From: Lachnospiraceae bacterium FE2018
Lineage (GTDB): Bacteria > Bacillota > Clostridia > Lachnospirales > Lachnospiraceae
Assembly (NCBI GenBank): GCA_000702845.1
Contig: JNKK01000005.1
Location: 62,001 to 126,000, forward strand
Length of the DNA stretch: 64,000 bases
Direction of reading: 5' to 3'
The position numbers were made by a program, and so were the translations under genes. The notes below the pieces were generated by a model. It made no database searches. It saw only the letters and a program-made list of their open reading frames with translations, and was not told the DNA's origin. Shown piece after piece: positions 43,544 through 53,629 of the stretch. Positions within the stretch are counted from its first letter, which is position 1. Each line of letters opens with the position of its first letter.

Positions 43544-45385
43544 TCACTCTGCTTCTGCCGGTGCTTCCTCCCAGGAATCTTCTGTATTCTGATCTGCTTC
43601 AGAAAGCCTGCCAAAGAAGACATCATGTGCCTCCTCGTACCGCTTCTGATAGGTGTTATCTGTGTTCTGATGCAGTGCCGAGACATAAGAATGTGCCTTC
43701 GCCGCAATTTCAGGATGTACACGTACAATGACTGAGATGCCGACATTGGAACAGATATCGGCAATTTTTTCCATGTTTGACAGGATATTCAAAAATGAAA
43801 TGCCCACATGGGTCGTACAAATGCCGTCACGAAGACGAATCAGATGGTTGTTGTGCAGCGCATTTGTCATGTCATCCATGACCTCTTCGAGCGGCTCGAT
43901 GTGCTGCGCAGCATCTACATCGCGCTTCTCAAATGCCAGTTTTGTGAACACGAAAATCTCATTCATCAGAGACCGGACGACCTGCAGCTCTGCCTTTGCC
44001 TGATCTGAAAATTCTGAGTTGTTCCGCTTCAGCTCCTCTGCCGACTGTGCAATATTTTTCGCCTGATCCCCCAGACGCTCGAATTCCGTAACAACCCGGT
44101 TATACTGATCCATAATCCGGATATACTTCTCTTCGCGCGCGTGCGGCGTCAGCTGTGACAGATAATTACTGATCCGGTCAGTAAGCATGTTAATATTATT
44201 CTCTTCTTCATAGATCTCATCGATTTTCTTTTCATCATATTCAAAAATCGTATCCAGCGCTTTATTGATGTTTTCGCAGGACGCATCCAGCATCGTACGA
44301 AGCAGATCGTAGCAGCTGTTAAAAGCCAGCGCCGGGGTCTGGAAGAATACCGGATTCAGTGCTGTCAGCTTGGCAGAATATTTTGTGACTGGCTCCATCT
44401 CGTCTTTCACGATTCTGCGGCTCATATTTTCAAAAACATTGACGACCGGAAGAAGCACAAGCGCACATCCCAGATTAAATACCGTATTGGTATTTGCAAT
44501 CGTACCCGGAGTCATTCTCGCGTTCCATAAACCATCCAGTACACCTGCAGCATGCAGGATCAGCACAACCAGCAGCACCACTGCAGTCTTACTGAGATTG
44601 TACAGAATATTAATGATTCCGACTCTCTTTGCGTCTTCCTTTGCGCCGATCGAACAGACAATTGCCGTCGTCACACAGTCACCGAGATAAATACCCGCAA
44701 GAACAATATATACCGCTTTAAACGGAATAGAACCCGACAGAGCAAAGGCCTGCAGAATACCAATGGTTGCAGAAGAACTCTGCAGAATAAATGCAACGCC
44801 GGCACCGACCAGATAGCCCATCCACATGTGATCGCCGAGACTCTGGAAAAGGCCGTCAATCATACCGTTTTCAGACAGGACGCTGACAGCTGCGGTCATA
44901 TTAAGCAGACCCGAAAACAGAATACCGAAGCCAATGCAGATACTGCCAATGATATCGGACCGCCGGAAATTGAGAAACATGATGCAGACGATTCCGATGA
45001 TCAGCGCCACCGGCGCCAGCGTAGACGGCTGGAACAGACGCAGAATGCTTGCACCTTCCGCGTCAATCCCGATAAAACGGATAATCTGTCCGGTCACCGT
45101 CGTACCGACGTTTGCGCCGATGATAACGCCCAGTGACTGACGCAGAGTAATGACACCGGCCGCAACGAGACCGGACGTAATAACGATTGTTGCAGTTGAG
45201 GATTGTATAATTGCTGTCACAAGGACGCCAAGCGCAAATGCTTTAAGCGGATTATTTGTGACTTTCTCCATAAACTTTTTCAGCGTTCCGGAAGAGCCTT
45301 CCTTCAGGTTATCTCCCATAAGCCGCATACCATAGAGAAACATCGCAAGACCGCCCAGCAATGATATTATGTTAAAAATACTCAT
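43544..45385 (-). CDS. Na/Pi cotransporter family protein with PhoU-like domain
   Basis: The 613-residue protein has two inverted Na/Pi repeats marked by QSSTAT (61-66) and QSSSAT (202-207), the sodium and phosphate contact motifs. The membrane part ends at about residue 325. A helical PhoU-like cytoplasmic domain (about 345-570) and an acidic tail follow. It should move phosphate with sodium or regulate it. The gene has a short GGGAAAG site and appears to be transcribed alone, 64 bp before the aldolase gene. Confidence 0.9.
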   Translation of the reverse strand: MSIFNIISLLGGLAMFLYGMRLMGDNLKEGSSGTLKKFMEKVTNNPLKAFALGVLVTAIIQSSTATIVITSGLVAAGVITLRQSLGVIIGANVGTTVTGQIIRFIGIDAEGASILRLFQPSTLAPVALIIGIVCIMFLNFRRSDIIGSICIGFGILFSGLLNMTAAVSVLSENGMIDGLFQSLGDHMWMGYLVGAGVAFILQSSSATIGILQAFALSGSIPFKAVYIVLAGIYLGDCVTTAIVCSIGAKEDAKRVGIINILYNLSKTAVVLLVVLILHAAGVLDGLWNARMTPGTIANTNTVFNLGCALVLLPVVNVFENMSRRIVKDEMEPVTKYSAKLTALNPVFFQTPALAFNSCYDLLRTMLDASCENINKALDTIFEYDEKKIDEIYEEENNINMLTDRISNYLSQLTPHAREEKYIRIMDQYNRVVTEFERLGDQAKNIAQSAEELKRNNSEFSDQAKAELQVVRSLMNEIFVFTKLAFEKRDVDAAQHIEPLEEVMDDMTNALHNNHLIRLRDGICTTHVGISFLNILSNMEKIADICSNVGISVIVRVHPEIAAKAHSYVSALHQNTDNTYQKRYEEAHDVFFGRLSEADQNTEDSWEEAPAEAE

Positions 45386-45451
45386 GATTCTTTCCCCGGT
45401 TTATTATTTCCCGACTTCTACGCCGCTGCTTTTCTGCAAATTACTGACTGC

Positions 45452-46639
45452 CTAATCCGCATCATAAGCCATCTGCAGAACATTCAGATAATCTGCTTTT
45501 GTCATCGGACGCGGATTGCTCTCTGTTGAAATATTCGCTGCAGACATTTCCGCCAGCTGCTCAAAATCTTTCGGATCCACATTTTGCGAACGGAAATTCG
45601 GAAGCCCGACTGCCCTGCACAGATCTTTCACTGCCTGCACAGCTGCGGCCGCACCTTCTTCAGGCGTCGCAAAGGACAGCCCCATCGCCTGTGCGACGCG
45701 CGCGTATTTTTCTGTACAGTATTCCAGATTGTACTCCATAACATATGGAAGGAAGATTGCATTGCACATCCCATGCGGAAGATCGCACATGCCGCCCAGC
45801 GATTCTGCCACGCAGTGCACAGAAGCAACATCGCTGTGGCTGAAGGACATGCCCCCGAGCATGCTTCCCATAAGCATAGCGCTGCGCGCCTCAATATCCG
45901 TGCCGTCCTGCACTGCTTTCTCCAGATTGTGACTGATCAGTTCGATGGAATACAGCGCAAATGCATCTCCGATCGGTTCCGCACAGGTGGCCGTATATCC
46001 TTCGATCGCATGGGTCAGTGCATCGATCCCGGTAGAAGCCGTGACCATCGGCGGAACAGAGACGGTCAGTTCCGGATCACACAGTGCAAGTGTCGCTGCT
46101 GTAAACGGACTCTTGATCGTCATCTTGTAATGATTTACCGTATCTGTAATAACAGATGAAAACGTCAGCTCGCTTCCGGTCCCCGCCGTTGTCGGAATCG
46201 CGATCATAGGAGCCTGCGGTCTGGTCGCCGCTGTTTTCCCCTCATATGGTTTTATTTTATCGGCATCATGTGCCAGCAGGACACCGACCGCTTTTGCGCA
46301 GTCGATCGGACTGCCCCCGCCGATTGCAATCAGAGAATCTGCACCAAATTCCCGTGCCTTTGCGGCACAAAGCTCACAGTTCACATCTTTCGGATTTGCT
46401 TCCACATCGCTGCATACAATGTATGGAATATCTGCATCATCCAGCAGGGACGCAATACGGTCTGCGACACCGGCTTTGACCAGTCCCGGATCGGTAATAA
46501 TCGCGGGACGCCTGCATCCAAGCCGTTTCACCTCCTCCGGGAGCTGTTTTACGACCCCGGGACCATAGACGATCTCTGTCGGAAGCACAAAGCGGAACAC
46601 ATCCATTGGATTCTTATTTGCATAAAAGTATGATTTCAT
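45452..46639 (-). CDS. Iron-containing alcohol dehydrogenase
   Basis: A second group III alcohol dehydrogenase of 395 residues, in the 1,3-propanediol/lactaldehyde/methanol dehydrogenase branch. The cofactor loop is GGGSPIDCAKAVG. Metal ligands lie in GIDALTHAIEGY, with further histidines in SHSDVASVHCVAESLGG and DLPHGMCNAIFLPYVMEYN. It differs from the enzyme at 12755-13972, which belongs to the butanol dehydrogenase branch. The start at 46639 has a weak GAGG; a Met 12 codons in is an alternative. The substrate is unknown; an aldehyde-reducing fermentative role is likely. Confidence 0.9.
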   Translation of the reverse strand: MKSYFYANKNPMDVFRFVLPTEIVYGPGVVKQLPEEVKRLGCRRPAIITDPGLVKAGVADRIASLLDDADIPYIVCSDVEANPKDVNCELCAAKAREFGADSLIAIGGGSPIDCAKAVGVLLAHDADKIKPYEGKTAATRPQAPMIAIPTTAGTGSELTFSSVITDTVNHYKMTIKSPFTAATLALCDPELTVSVPPMVTASTGIDALTHAIEGYTATCAEPIGDAFALYSIELISHNLEKAVQDGTDIEARSAMLMGSMLGGMSFSHSDVASVHCVAESLGGMCDLPHGMCNAIFLPYVMEYNLEYCTEKYARVAQAMGLSFATPEEGAAAAVQAVKDLCRAVGLPNFRSQNVDPKDFEQLAEMSAANISTESNPRPMTKADYLNVLQMAYDAD

Positions 46640-46685
46640 TTCTGAGATAGCCTCTGCAACATTGTGTGAATAGATTTACGAGAAA

Positions 46686-46733
46686 AAAGGGCATTGGTCT
46701 TATGCAGATTCTTCGCACAGCACAACGCCCTTT
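46686..46733 (-). terminator. ppdK terminator
   Basis: AAAGGGC and GCCCTTT pair around a 34-nt loop with inner TTG/CAA pairs. The minus strand continues TTTTCTCG. Confidence 0.65.
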
Positions 46734-46815
46734 CTATTATATCATTATCACTCTCTGTTTGCGACAGAAAATCTCCGAATCGGAAGCATTTCCTGCCCTC
46801 TCGCCGGTTTTTTAG

Positions 46816-49449
46816 TTACTTCTGTTTCTCAGCAATTGCCGCCTGCGCTGCAGCCAGTCTTGCGATCGGTACACGGAACGGTGAGCAGGAAACATAGTCC
46901 AGACCGATTCTGTGGCAGAATTCTACAGAAGACGGATCGCCGCCGTGCTCGCCGCAGATACCGAAATGGAGGTTCGGATTAACCGGCTTTGCAAGGTCGA
47001 TTGCCTGCTGCATCATACGGCCGACGCCTGTCTGGTCAAGCTTTGCAAACGGATCGTTCTCAAAAATTTTCTCATCATAATACGCATCCAGGAACTTGTT
47101 TGCGTCATCGCGTGAGAATCCGTAGGTCAGCTGGGTCAGATCGTTTGTGCCGAAGCAGAAGAAATCAGCCTCTTCCGCGATGCGGTGTGCGCGGATGCAT
47201 GCACGCGGTGTTTCAATCATGGTACCGATCTCATATTCGAGATCAACGTCTGTACGGGCGATCTCTGCATCTGCAGTGGTCTTGACAATTTTCTTTACGT
47301 GGTGCAGCTCTCTCTGACTGGATGCCAGCGGAATCATAATCTCCGGCTTCACAACCCATTCCGGATGATTCTTCTGTACCTTGATGGCAGCGCGGATGAC
47401 TGCCTTAGTCTGCATGACAGCGATCTCCGGGAAAGTGACTGCCAGACGGAGTCCTCTGTGTCCCATCATCGGGTTGAACTCATGCAGGGAAGCGATCATT
47501 GCTTTGATGTATTCAACTTTCTTGCCCTTGGTTGCTGCAAGCTTTGCGATCTCAATCTCATCGGTCGGAACAAACTCATGAAGCGGCGGATCCAGGAAAC
47601 GGATGGTGACAGGGTTGCCTTCCAGTGCTTCATAAAGCTGCTCAAAGTCATTCTGCTGGTATGGCAGAATCTTGCTCAGAGCCGCCTCGCGCTCCTCGGA
47701 TGTCTCGGAGATAATCATCTCGCGGAATGCAGAGATTCTCTCCTCATCAAAGAACATATGCTCGGTACGACACAGACCGATTCCTTCTGCGCCAAGTTCG
47801 CGTGCTCTTCTTGCATCTTCCGGTGTATCTGCATTTGTGCGGACTTTCAGTCTTCTATATTTGTCAGCCCATCCCATGATTCGGCCGAACTCACCTGCGA
47901 TCTTTGCGTCAACTGTATCGATGATACCGTCGTAGATATTACCGGTGGAACCGTCGATGGAAATGAAATCTCCCTCGTGGAACTCTTTTCCGCCGAGTGT
48001 GAATGTCTTGTTCGCCTCATCCATGGTGATATCGCCGCAGCCGGATACACAGCACTCACCCATACCGCGGGCAACAACTGCCGCGTGGCTGGTCATTCCG
48101 CCGCGGACGGTCAGGATACCTTCTGCAGACTTCATGCCGGCGATATCCTCCGGAGAAGTCTCCAGACGGGTCAGAATTACCTTCTCGCCTCTGTTTGCCC
48201 ATTCAACCGCGTCGTCTGCCGTAAAGACGATCTTTCCGCAGGCAGCACCCGGAGACGCGCCGAGGCCCTTGCCGATCGGCTTCGCAGCCTTCAGTGCAGC
48301 TGTGTCAAACTGCGGATGCAGCAGCGTATCGAGGTTACGCGGATCGATCATAGCGACCGCCTCTTCCTCTGTACGCATTCCCTCGTCAACAAGGTCACAT
48401 GCGATCTTCAGCGCAGCCTGTGCGGTTCTCTTGCCGTTTCTGGTCTGCAGCATGTAGAGCTTGCCGTTCTCTACGGTAAATTCCATGTCCTGCATGTCAC
48501 GGTAATGATTTTCAAGGATTTTGCAGACATCTGTAAACTGTGCAAATGCCTCCGGGAACTTCTGCTCCATCTCGGTGATGTGCATCGGTGTGCGGACGCC
48601 TGCGACGACGTCCTCACCCTGTGCATTGGTCAGGAACTCACCAAACAGACCCTTTTCGCCGGTCGCAGGATCACGGGTAAATGCGACACCTGTTCCGCAG
48701 TCATCGCCCATATTACCAAATGCCATGGACTGAACGTTGACAGCAGTTCCCCAGGAATACGGAATATCATTGTCGCGGCGGTAAATATTCGCGCGCGGGT
48801 TGTCCCAGCTGCGGAAGACAGCCATGATTGCACCCATCAGCTGTTCCTTCGGATCGAACGGGAAGTCTTCACCGATCTTGGTTTTATACTCAGCCTTAAA
48901 CTGATTCGCCAGTTCTTTCAGATCTTCCGCGGTCAGCTCAACATCCTGTGTCACACCGCGATCTTCTTTCATCTTATCAATGAGTTCTTCAAAATACTTC
49001 TTTCCGACTTCCATGACGACATCGGAATACATCTGGATAAATCTTCTGTAGCAGTCCCATGCCCAGCGCGGATTACCGGATTTTTCTGCAATAACTTCTA
49101 CAACATCCTCGTTCAGACCGAGGTTCAGGATTGTGTCCATCATACCCGGCATCGATGCACGTGCACCGGAACGTACAGATACAAGGAGGGGATTCTCTTT
49201 GTCACCAAACTTTTTACCGGTGATTTCCTCCATTTTGACGATGTACTCGTTGATCTGCTCCTGGATCTCAGCATTAATCTTTCTGCCGTCTTCGTAATAC
49301 TGTGTGCAGGCTTCAGTTGTAATCGTAAAGCCCTGCGGTACCGGCAGACCAATGTTGGTCATCTCAGCCAGGTTCGCACCCTTTCCGCCAAGCAGCTCAC
49401 GCATGTTGGCATTTCCTTCGGTAAACAAGTACACCCATTTGTTCGCCAT
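46816..49449 (-). CDS. ppdK: Pyruvate, phosphate dikinase
   Basis: PPDK interconverts pyruvate + ATP + Pi and phosphoenolpyruvate + AMP + PPi, a glycolytic or gluconeogenic enzyme common in anaerobes. The 877-residue protein has the nucleotide domain (GGKGANLAEM, SVRSGARASMPGMMDTILNLG). The phosphohistidine segment is GGMTSHAAVVARG with His455 and Thr453, numbering that coincides with the well-studied Clostridium symbiosum enzyme. The PEP domain has EFLTNAQGEDVVAG earlier and GTNDLTQLTYGFSRDD and the proton donor GICGEHGGDP late. GGAGG precedes the start. Confidence 0.97.
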   Translation of the reverse strand: MANKWVYLFTEGNANMRELLGGKGANLAEMTNIGLPVPQGFTITTEACTQYYEDGRKINAEIQEQINEYIVKMEEITGKKFGDKENPLLVSVRSGARASMPGMMDTILNLGLNEDVVEVIAEKSGNPRWAWDCYRRFIQMYSDVVMEVGKKYFEELIDKMKEDRGVTQDVELTAEDLKELANQFKAEYKTKIGEDFPFDPKEQLMGAIMAVFRSWDNPRANIYRRDNDIPYSWGTAVNVQSMAFGNMGDDCGTGVAFTRDPATGEKGLFGEFLTNAQGEDVVAGVRTPMHITEMEQKFPEAFAQFTDVCKILENHYRDMQDMEFTVENGKLYMLQTRNGKRTAQAALKIACDLVDEGMRTEEEAVAMIDPRNLDTLLHPQFDTAALKAAKPIGKGLGASPGAACGKIVFTADDAVEWANRGEKVILTRLETSPEDIAGMKSAEGILTVRGGMTSHAAVVARGMGECCVSGCGDITMDEANKTFTLGGKEFHEGDFISIDGSTGNIYDGIIDTVDAKIAGEFGRIMGWADKYRRLKVRTNADTPEDARRARELGAEGIGLCRTEHMFFDEERISAFREMIISETSEEREAALSKILPYQQNDFEQLYEALEGNPVTIRFLDPPLHEFVPTDEIEIAKLAATKGKKVEYIKAMIASLHEFNPMMGHRGLRLAVTFPEIAVMQTKAVIRAAIKVQKNHPEWVVKPEIMIPLASSQRELHHVKKIVKTTADAEIARTDVDLEYEIGTMIETPRACIRAHRIAEEADFFCFGTNDLTQLTYGFSRDDANKFLDAYYDEKIFENDPFAKLDQTGVGRMMQQAIDLAKPVNPNLHFGICGEHGGDPSSVEFCHRIGLDYVSCSPFRVPIARLAAAQAAIAEKQK

Positions 49450-49508
49450 TATTTGTTTCCTCCTGATTTTTCTTTTTCCTATTCCAAAACAATTATCTCA
49501 CGGTGACC

Positions 49509-49538
49509 ATTCTACCCTTGAACACAGGCATTCGTCAA
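49509..49538 (-). promoter_or_regulatory. ppdK promoter
   Basis: On the minus strand TTGACG (49533-49538) and TAGAAT (49509-49514) with an 18-bp spacer lie 60-90 bp before the start. Confidence 0.55.
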
Positions 49539-49627
49539 GTTGCGAAACGATTCATTTGAGTGATTTCTGCTATAGTTTTTGCATTGTTTTCGGTACATGC
49601 GGGACGATAGCTGCGTACGCGTTAAAA

Positions 49628-49652
49628 AGGACTGCCTGAAACAGACAGTCCT
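49628..49652 (-). terminator. Terminator of the NlpC/P60 gene
   Basis: AGGACTG and CAGTCCT stems with CTG/CAG inner pairs are followed on the minus strand by TTTTTAAC. Confidence 0.8.
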
Positions 49653-49685
49653 CACAGAATCACTATATTTAGTTATGCATTTAAG

Positions 49686-51182
49686 TTATACAACTCTGCG
49701 CACGGCGAGAATCGTATGATATGCGGCATTTGTTCCGCAGATTATTCCCCTGGTCGGATCAGATGCGTGTACGATCTGGCCTACGCCCATATAGATTGCA
49801 ACATGGCCGCTGTAGCAGATGATATCACCCGGCTGCGCTTCTGAATAGGAAACACCTCGTCCTGCGCTTCGCAGTGCACTGGACTGACGCGCCACGCTGT
49901 AACCAAAGTGTGCATATACCAGATGTACAAATCCGGAGCAGTCCGTTCCGTTCGTCAGACTGTTTCCGCCCCATACGTACGGATTGCCGACAAACTGAAG
50001 TGCATAGTCAACAATCGCCTGACCTGCCGAAGATCCGGAAGAACTGCTGGCTGTTTCTTCTTCGTAGGACTCTTCCTCCTCGTAGGAATCGTAAGAATCG
50101 CTGTCTGAATCACTGCTGCTTTCGCTGTATGAACTGCTCTCCTCATCGCCGCTGTCTGAATAGCTGCTGCTTTCGCTGCTATCTTCGTCGTCGTAATAAT
50201 CTGAACTGCTCTCGGAATCGCTTCCGGTGTAGCTGTCCTCTTCTTCATCGTAAGACTGCTGCTGTTCTTCCTCTGCCTGGCGTGCGGCTTCTTCCTCTGC
50301 AGCCTGACGTGCAGCCTCTTCTTCGGCTGCCTTGCGGGCTGCTTCCTCTTCTGCCGCCTTACGCGCAGCCTCTTCTTCGATGATGCGCTGTTCCTCTGCC
50401 TCTATGCGCTGCTGTTCCGCTGCCAGCTCCTGAATCTGCGCATTCTGCTGTGCAAGTATTTCCTGATAGGCTCCTGCCTTCTCATTGGCGCTGGCAAGCT
50501 GCGCATCATAATCTGCAGAAGTTTCCTTCGCCTCCTCCAGGAGACCTTCGAGGTTTTTCTTTTCGTCTTCCTGCTCGGACTGCATCTCCTCGAATTCGGC
50601 CTTTTGATTCTCCTGAGCCACTTTCAGCTGTTTTACTTCCTCAACAACACCTTCATATTCATCCAGGCAGTCGCGGTCGTATGAATACATCTTCTGCGCA
50701 AATTCAGCCTGATTCAGAACCTTTGAAAGCGTGTCCTGCGAGAAAAGCATCATTCCCCATCCGCTGTTTCCGCCGGTCTCATAGATATACTGAATGCGCT
50801 TCTTCATTGCCTCATAAGCAGTATTTTCACGCTCTTCAGCATCTCCGAGGTCTAATATCGTCTGCTGTATTTCAAGCTCTTTATCACCGATTTGCTTCTC
50901 CAGTGTGTTAATAGACGCAATCGCGGTCACCAGTTTTGCATCCAGTGAATCAATCTCTCCAACAATTTCCTTCTTTTTGTTTTCCAGCACGCCGATCGAA
51001 TTCTGCAGACCCTCCAGCTTCGAAGCTGTATCTGACTGCTGTGCCTGCACTTCCTGCAGTTTGGAAGACGTCGCCGCCTTCTGTTCCTGCACCTCTTCCA
51101 GCGTGACGGCTCCGACAGATGCGATCTGGGCAAGTGTCAGTGTCATTGACAGTAACACTGTCATAAGTGCTCGTCTCTTCAC
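49686..51182 (-). CDS. PcsB-like secreted NlpC/P60 peptidoglycan hydrolase
   Basis: The 498-residue protein should cut peptidoglycan stem peptides during cell separation. It has a signal peptide (1-25), a coiled-coil region (about 27-270) like PcsB/CwlO, and an EEEAARKAA run repeated four times. An extreme Ser/Asp/Glu/Tyr linker spans about 310-385. The NlpC/P60 domain carries Cys415 (TDCSGF), His460 (SGHVAIYMG) and His472 (VHASD). The start codon is GTG at 51182 with AGGAGGG. In other Bacillota such proteins are activated by FtsEX; no ftsEX genes are in view. Confidence 0.92.
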   Translation of the reverse strand: MKRRALMTVLLSMTLTLAQIASVGAVTLEEVQEQKAATSSKLQEVQAQQSDTASKLEGLQNSIGVLENKKKEIVGEIDSLDAKLVTAIASINTLEKQIGDKELEIQQTILDLGDAEERENTAYEAMKKRIQYIYETGGNSGWGMMLFSQDTLSKVLNQAEFAQKMYSYDRDCLDEYEGVVEEVKQLKVAQENQKAEFEEMQSEQEDEKKNLEGLLEEAKETSADYDAQLASANEKAGAYQEILAQQNAQIQELAAEQQRIEAEEQRIIEEEAARKAAEEEAARKAAEEEAARQAAEEEAARQAEEEQQQSYDEEEDSYTGSDSESSSDYYDDEDSSESSSYSDSGDEESSSYSESSSDSDSDSYDSYEEEESYEEETASSSSGSSAGQAIVDYALQFVGNPYVWGGNSLTNGTDCSGFVHLVYAHFGYSVARQSSALRSAGRGVSYSEAQPGDIICYSGHVAIYMGVGQIVHASDPTRGIICGTNAAYHTILAVRRVV

Positions 51183-51362
51183 GCGTAACCCTCCTGTAAT
51201 AATCTATGGAAATAAGATATACTCCCCTCATTTACCACGGAATCTATTGTAACACTCTCGTAACATTTCTGTCAAGTATATGTATTTACTGTGCCGTGGT
51301 CTATTACAAAAGGATTGCATTTTGTTACATCGTGGCAGAATCAAAAGATTCCGGCAAGATTA

Positions 51363-52055
51363 TCAGTCGCGGCTTTCGATTATGACCGGAACACCTGATT
51401 TCCAGCGGATCACGGCGGTTTCCTCTTCGATTTCATTACTGACACAGAGGCTTTCCCTGCCGGGTATCAGTGCGAAATCTGACAGCGGATAATGAAATCC
51501 TGTCAGCGTCAGCCCTGTTACAGGACCGCCATACGGCAGTACGGAGACATATTTTCCGAACTGCGCTTCCCGGTACATTTCAATCTCATGACCGCCCGGC
51601 ATGGAAATCCGGTTGTTCGCATCAACAATCCACCCGCTGATCTGCTGTTCCCGCAGACGATAAAGCAGCGACAGATTGCCCCAGACATGGTCAAGCCGTG
51701 TTCCGGTTGCTCCGAGGAAACAAATCTCACCGGCATTCTGTTCGACTGCAATCGCAGCGGCAAGTTCCGTGTCCGTGGCATCTTTTTCCGGCTGATGCCG
51801 GATGATGCGCATTGTTTTACCTGAAACTGTAATCACCGTTTCTTTTCTCAGCTCAGCTTCACAGAGCACTGCGCGCATTTCTCTGTTCTTAAGACTGTCA
51901 AAGTCACCCACAATCAGGTCAGGCAGGAACCCGCTCCGCAGACAGAAATCCAGCCCTCTGTCCGCTGCGATCAGCCTGTCCGGTTTATATTCTGATAAAA
52001 ATCCGGAGGCGAACGTCTCCTGGATGTTCCCTCCGGATATAATAACAATTCTCAT
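51363..52055 (-). CDS. thiN: Thiamine pyrophosphokinase
   Basis: ThiN converts thiamine to thiamine diphosphate with ATP. The 230-residue protein shows AADRGLDFCLRSGFLPDLIVGDFDS (split: ADRGL, then PDLIVGDFDS), EKDATDTELA and GATGTRLDH, the family catalytic motifs. It lies 18 bp after rpe and is the last gene of the prkC-rsgA-rpe-thiN string, an order conserved in many Bacillota. Confidence 0.93.
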   Translation of the reverse strand: MRIVIISGGNIQETFASGFLSEYKPDRLIAADRGLDFCLRSGFLPDLIVGDFDSLKNREMRAVLCEAELRKETVITVSGKTMRIIRHQPEKDATDTELAAAIAVEQNAGEICFLGATGTRLDHVWGNLSLLYRLREQQISGWIVDANNRISMPGGHEIEMYREAQFGKYVSVLPYGGPVTGLTLTGFHYPLSDFALIPGRESLCVSNEIEEETAVIRWKSGVPVIIESRD

Positions 52056-52073
52056 ATCTGATACGCTGCTCCC

Positions 52074-52736
52074 TTAAGCGCGCGCCGCGAATTTGTCATG
52101 GAAAAACTTTACATTTGCTGCGATATCGTCTTTAAATACAGCTGAGCCTGCAACAAGTATTTCAGCACCTGCATCAAGTACTTCATCCACTGTCTTTGCA
52201 TTAACGCCGCCGTCCACCTCGATCGGGATATTCGGATAACCGGCATCATCCAGTTTCTTCCGAAGATCACGAATTTTCTGCGTTACCACCGGAATATAGG
52301 ACTGTCCGCCGTAACCCGGGTTGACAGACATCAGCAGAACCATATCCAGACGATCCATCACATAGTCGATCGCGTTCAGCGGTGTAGCCGGATTCAGTAC
52401 AACGCCTGCCTGCATTCCTTGATCATGGATTGCCTGCAGTGTGCGGTCAAGATGCTTACATGCTTCCGCATGAACTGTGACCATATCGGCACCGCATTTT
52501 TTCAGGTCTTCCGCATAGCGGCCTGGTTCATCTACCATCAGATGTACATCAAAGAACATCTTTGTGCACTTGCGGATCGATGTGATTACCGGCATACCGA
52601 ATGAGATCGGCGGTACAAACTGACCGTCCATCACGTCAATGTGAAGCCATTCCACGCCATTGTCTTCAAGAATCTGAAACTGTTCGCCAAGGCGGGCAAA
52701 ATCCGCCGAGAGCATAGAAGGTGCAAGCTTATACAT
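52074..52736 (-). CDS. rpe: Ribulose-phosphate 3-epimerase
   Basis: Rpe interconverts ribulose and xylulose 5-phosphate. The 220-residue TIM barrel shows LAPSMLSADFARL, HIDVMDGQFVPPISFG (metal ligands), FDVHLMV, SVNPGYGGQ and VDGGVN, the full family set. The ATG at 52736 is preferred over a TTG two codons earlier because of spacing to GGAG. The rsgA stop lies two bases upstream, so translation is probably coupled. Confidence 0.96.
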   Translation of the reverse strand: MYKLAPSMLSADFARLGEQFQILEDNGVEWLHIDVMDGQFVPPISFGMPVITSIRKCTKMFFDVHLMVDEPGRYAEDLKKCGADMVTVHAEACKHLDRTLQAIHDQGMQAGVVLNPATPLNAIDYVMDRLDMVLLMSVNPGYGGQSYIPVVTQKIRDLRKKLDDAGYPNIPIEVDGGVNAKTVDEVLDAGAEILVAGSAVFKDDIAANVKFFHDKFAARA

Positions 52737-52738
52737 AG

Positions 52739-53623
52739 TCAATATCTCCTTTTCTCCTGTTCTTCTAGTTCCCTGTATAATCTGACGAAGCTCTGGTAGC
52801 GCTCCGAAGATATTTGTGACTCCTCCACAGCCTGTTTCACCGCACAGTCCGGTTCGTGAATATGCGCGCAGCCGACAAATCTGCAGCCGGATGCATGCGC
52901 TCTGATCTCCGGAAAGTACTGCTCCAGCGTTTCCTTCGGAAGTTCGGGAAGCTGCAGCGATGTGAACCCCGGCGTATCGCAGAGATAGCTGGCGTGATCC
53001 AGCGGAATCAGTTCGGTGTGTCTTGTCGTATGACGGCCGCGGCCCAGCTTTTTGCTGATGCTCCCGGTCTCCATAACGATCTCCTTCTGCATCAGATTCG
53101 TTATCGTGGATTTTCCGACACCGGAAGGTCCTGCTGCAACTGTTACCTTTCCGCGCAGGCGTTCCAGTATTGCATCCATACCGTGCTCCTTCTCGGCGCT
53201 GCAGATCAGAACCTCGTAACCGGATGCACAGTATATTTCTTTCCAGCGCGAAATTTCCTCCGGATCTGCCAGATCCGATTTATTCAGAATAATAAATGCC
53301 GGAACATTCTGCCGCTCCATCATCACGAGAAAACGGTCGATCATCAGCTGATCGGGATCCGGATCCCGCAGCGCGAACAGCACTGCGGCCTGATCAACAT
53401 TTGCGACTGCCGGACGGATTAACTCATTTTTCCGCGGTTCAATCCGGATGATACTGGCTTCTCTGTCCTGTTCGTGCGTAACCACAATCTCAACATCATC
53501 ACCCGGCAGCGGTTTTTTTTTGTCTTTTCGAAAAATCCCTCTTGCCTTACATGCATAGGTGCCGGATTCTACTGTGCTGACATAGTAGAATCCGGCGATC
53601 CCTTTGATAATCTTTCCTCTCAT
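52739..53623 (-). CDS. rsgA: Ribosome small-subunit-dependent GTPase A
   Basis: RsgA tests late 30S maturation. The 294-residue protein has an N-terminal OB fold, then the circularly permuted GTPase order: NKSD (G4) first, GPSGVGKST (G1) next, DTPGF (G3) last. A C-terminal zinc site has CRFVGCAHIHEPDC. It starts six bases after the prkC stop and overlaps the rpe leader. All key residues are present. Confidence 0.96.
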   Translation of the reverse strand: MRGKIIKGIAGFYYVSTVESGTYACKARGIFRKDKKKPLPGDDVEIVVTHEQDREASIIRIEPRKNELIRPAVANVDQAAVLFALRDPDPDQLMIDRFLVMMERQNVPAFIILNKSDLADPEEISRWKEIYCASGYEVLICSAEKEHGMDAILERLRGKVTVAAGPSGVGKSTITNLMQKEIVMETGSISKKLGRGRHTTRHTELIPLDHASYLCDTPGFTSLQLPELPKETLEQYFPEIRAHASGCRFVGCAHIHEPDCAVKQAVEESQISSERYQSFVRLYRELEEQEKRRY

Positions 53624-53629
53624 GAACGG

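Noticed and set aside
47185-49506. 773-codon open frame antisense to ppdK
   Set aside because: Mirror of a highly expressed gene with biased codons; Cys/His/Leu-rich and without any recognisable domain.
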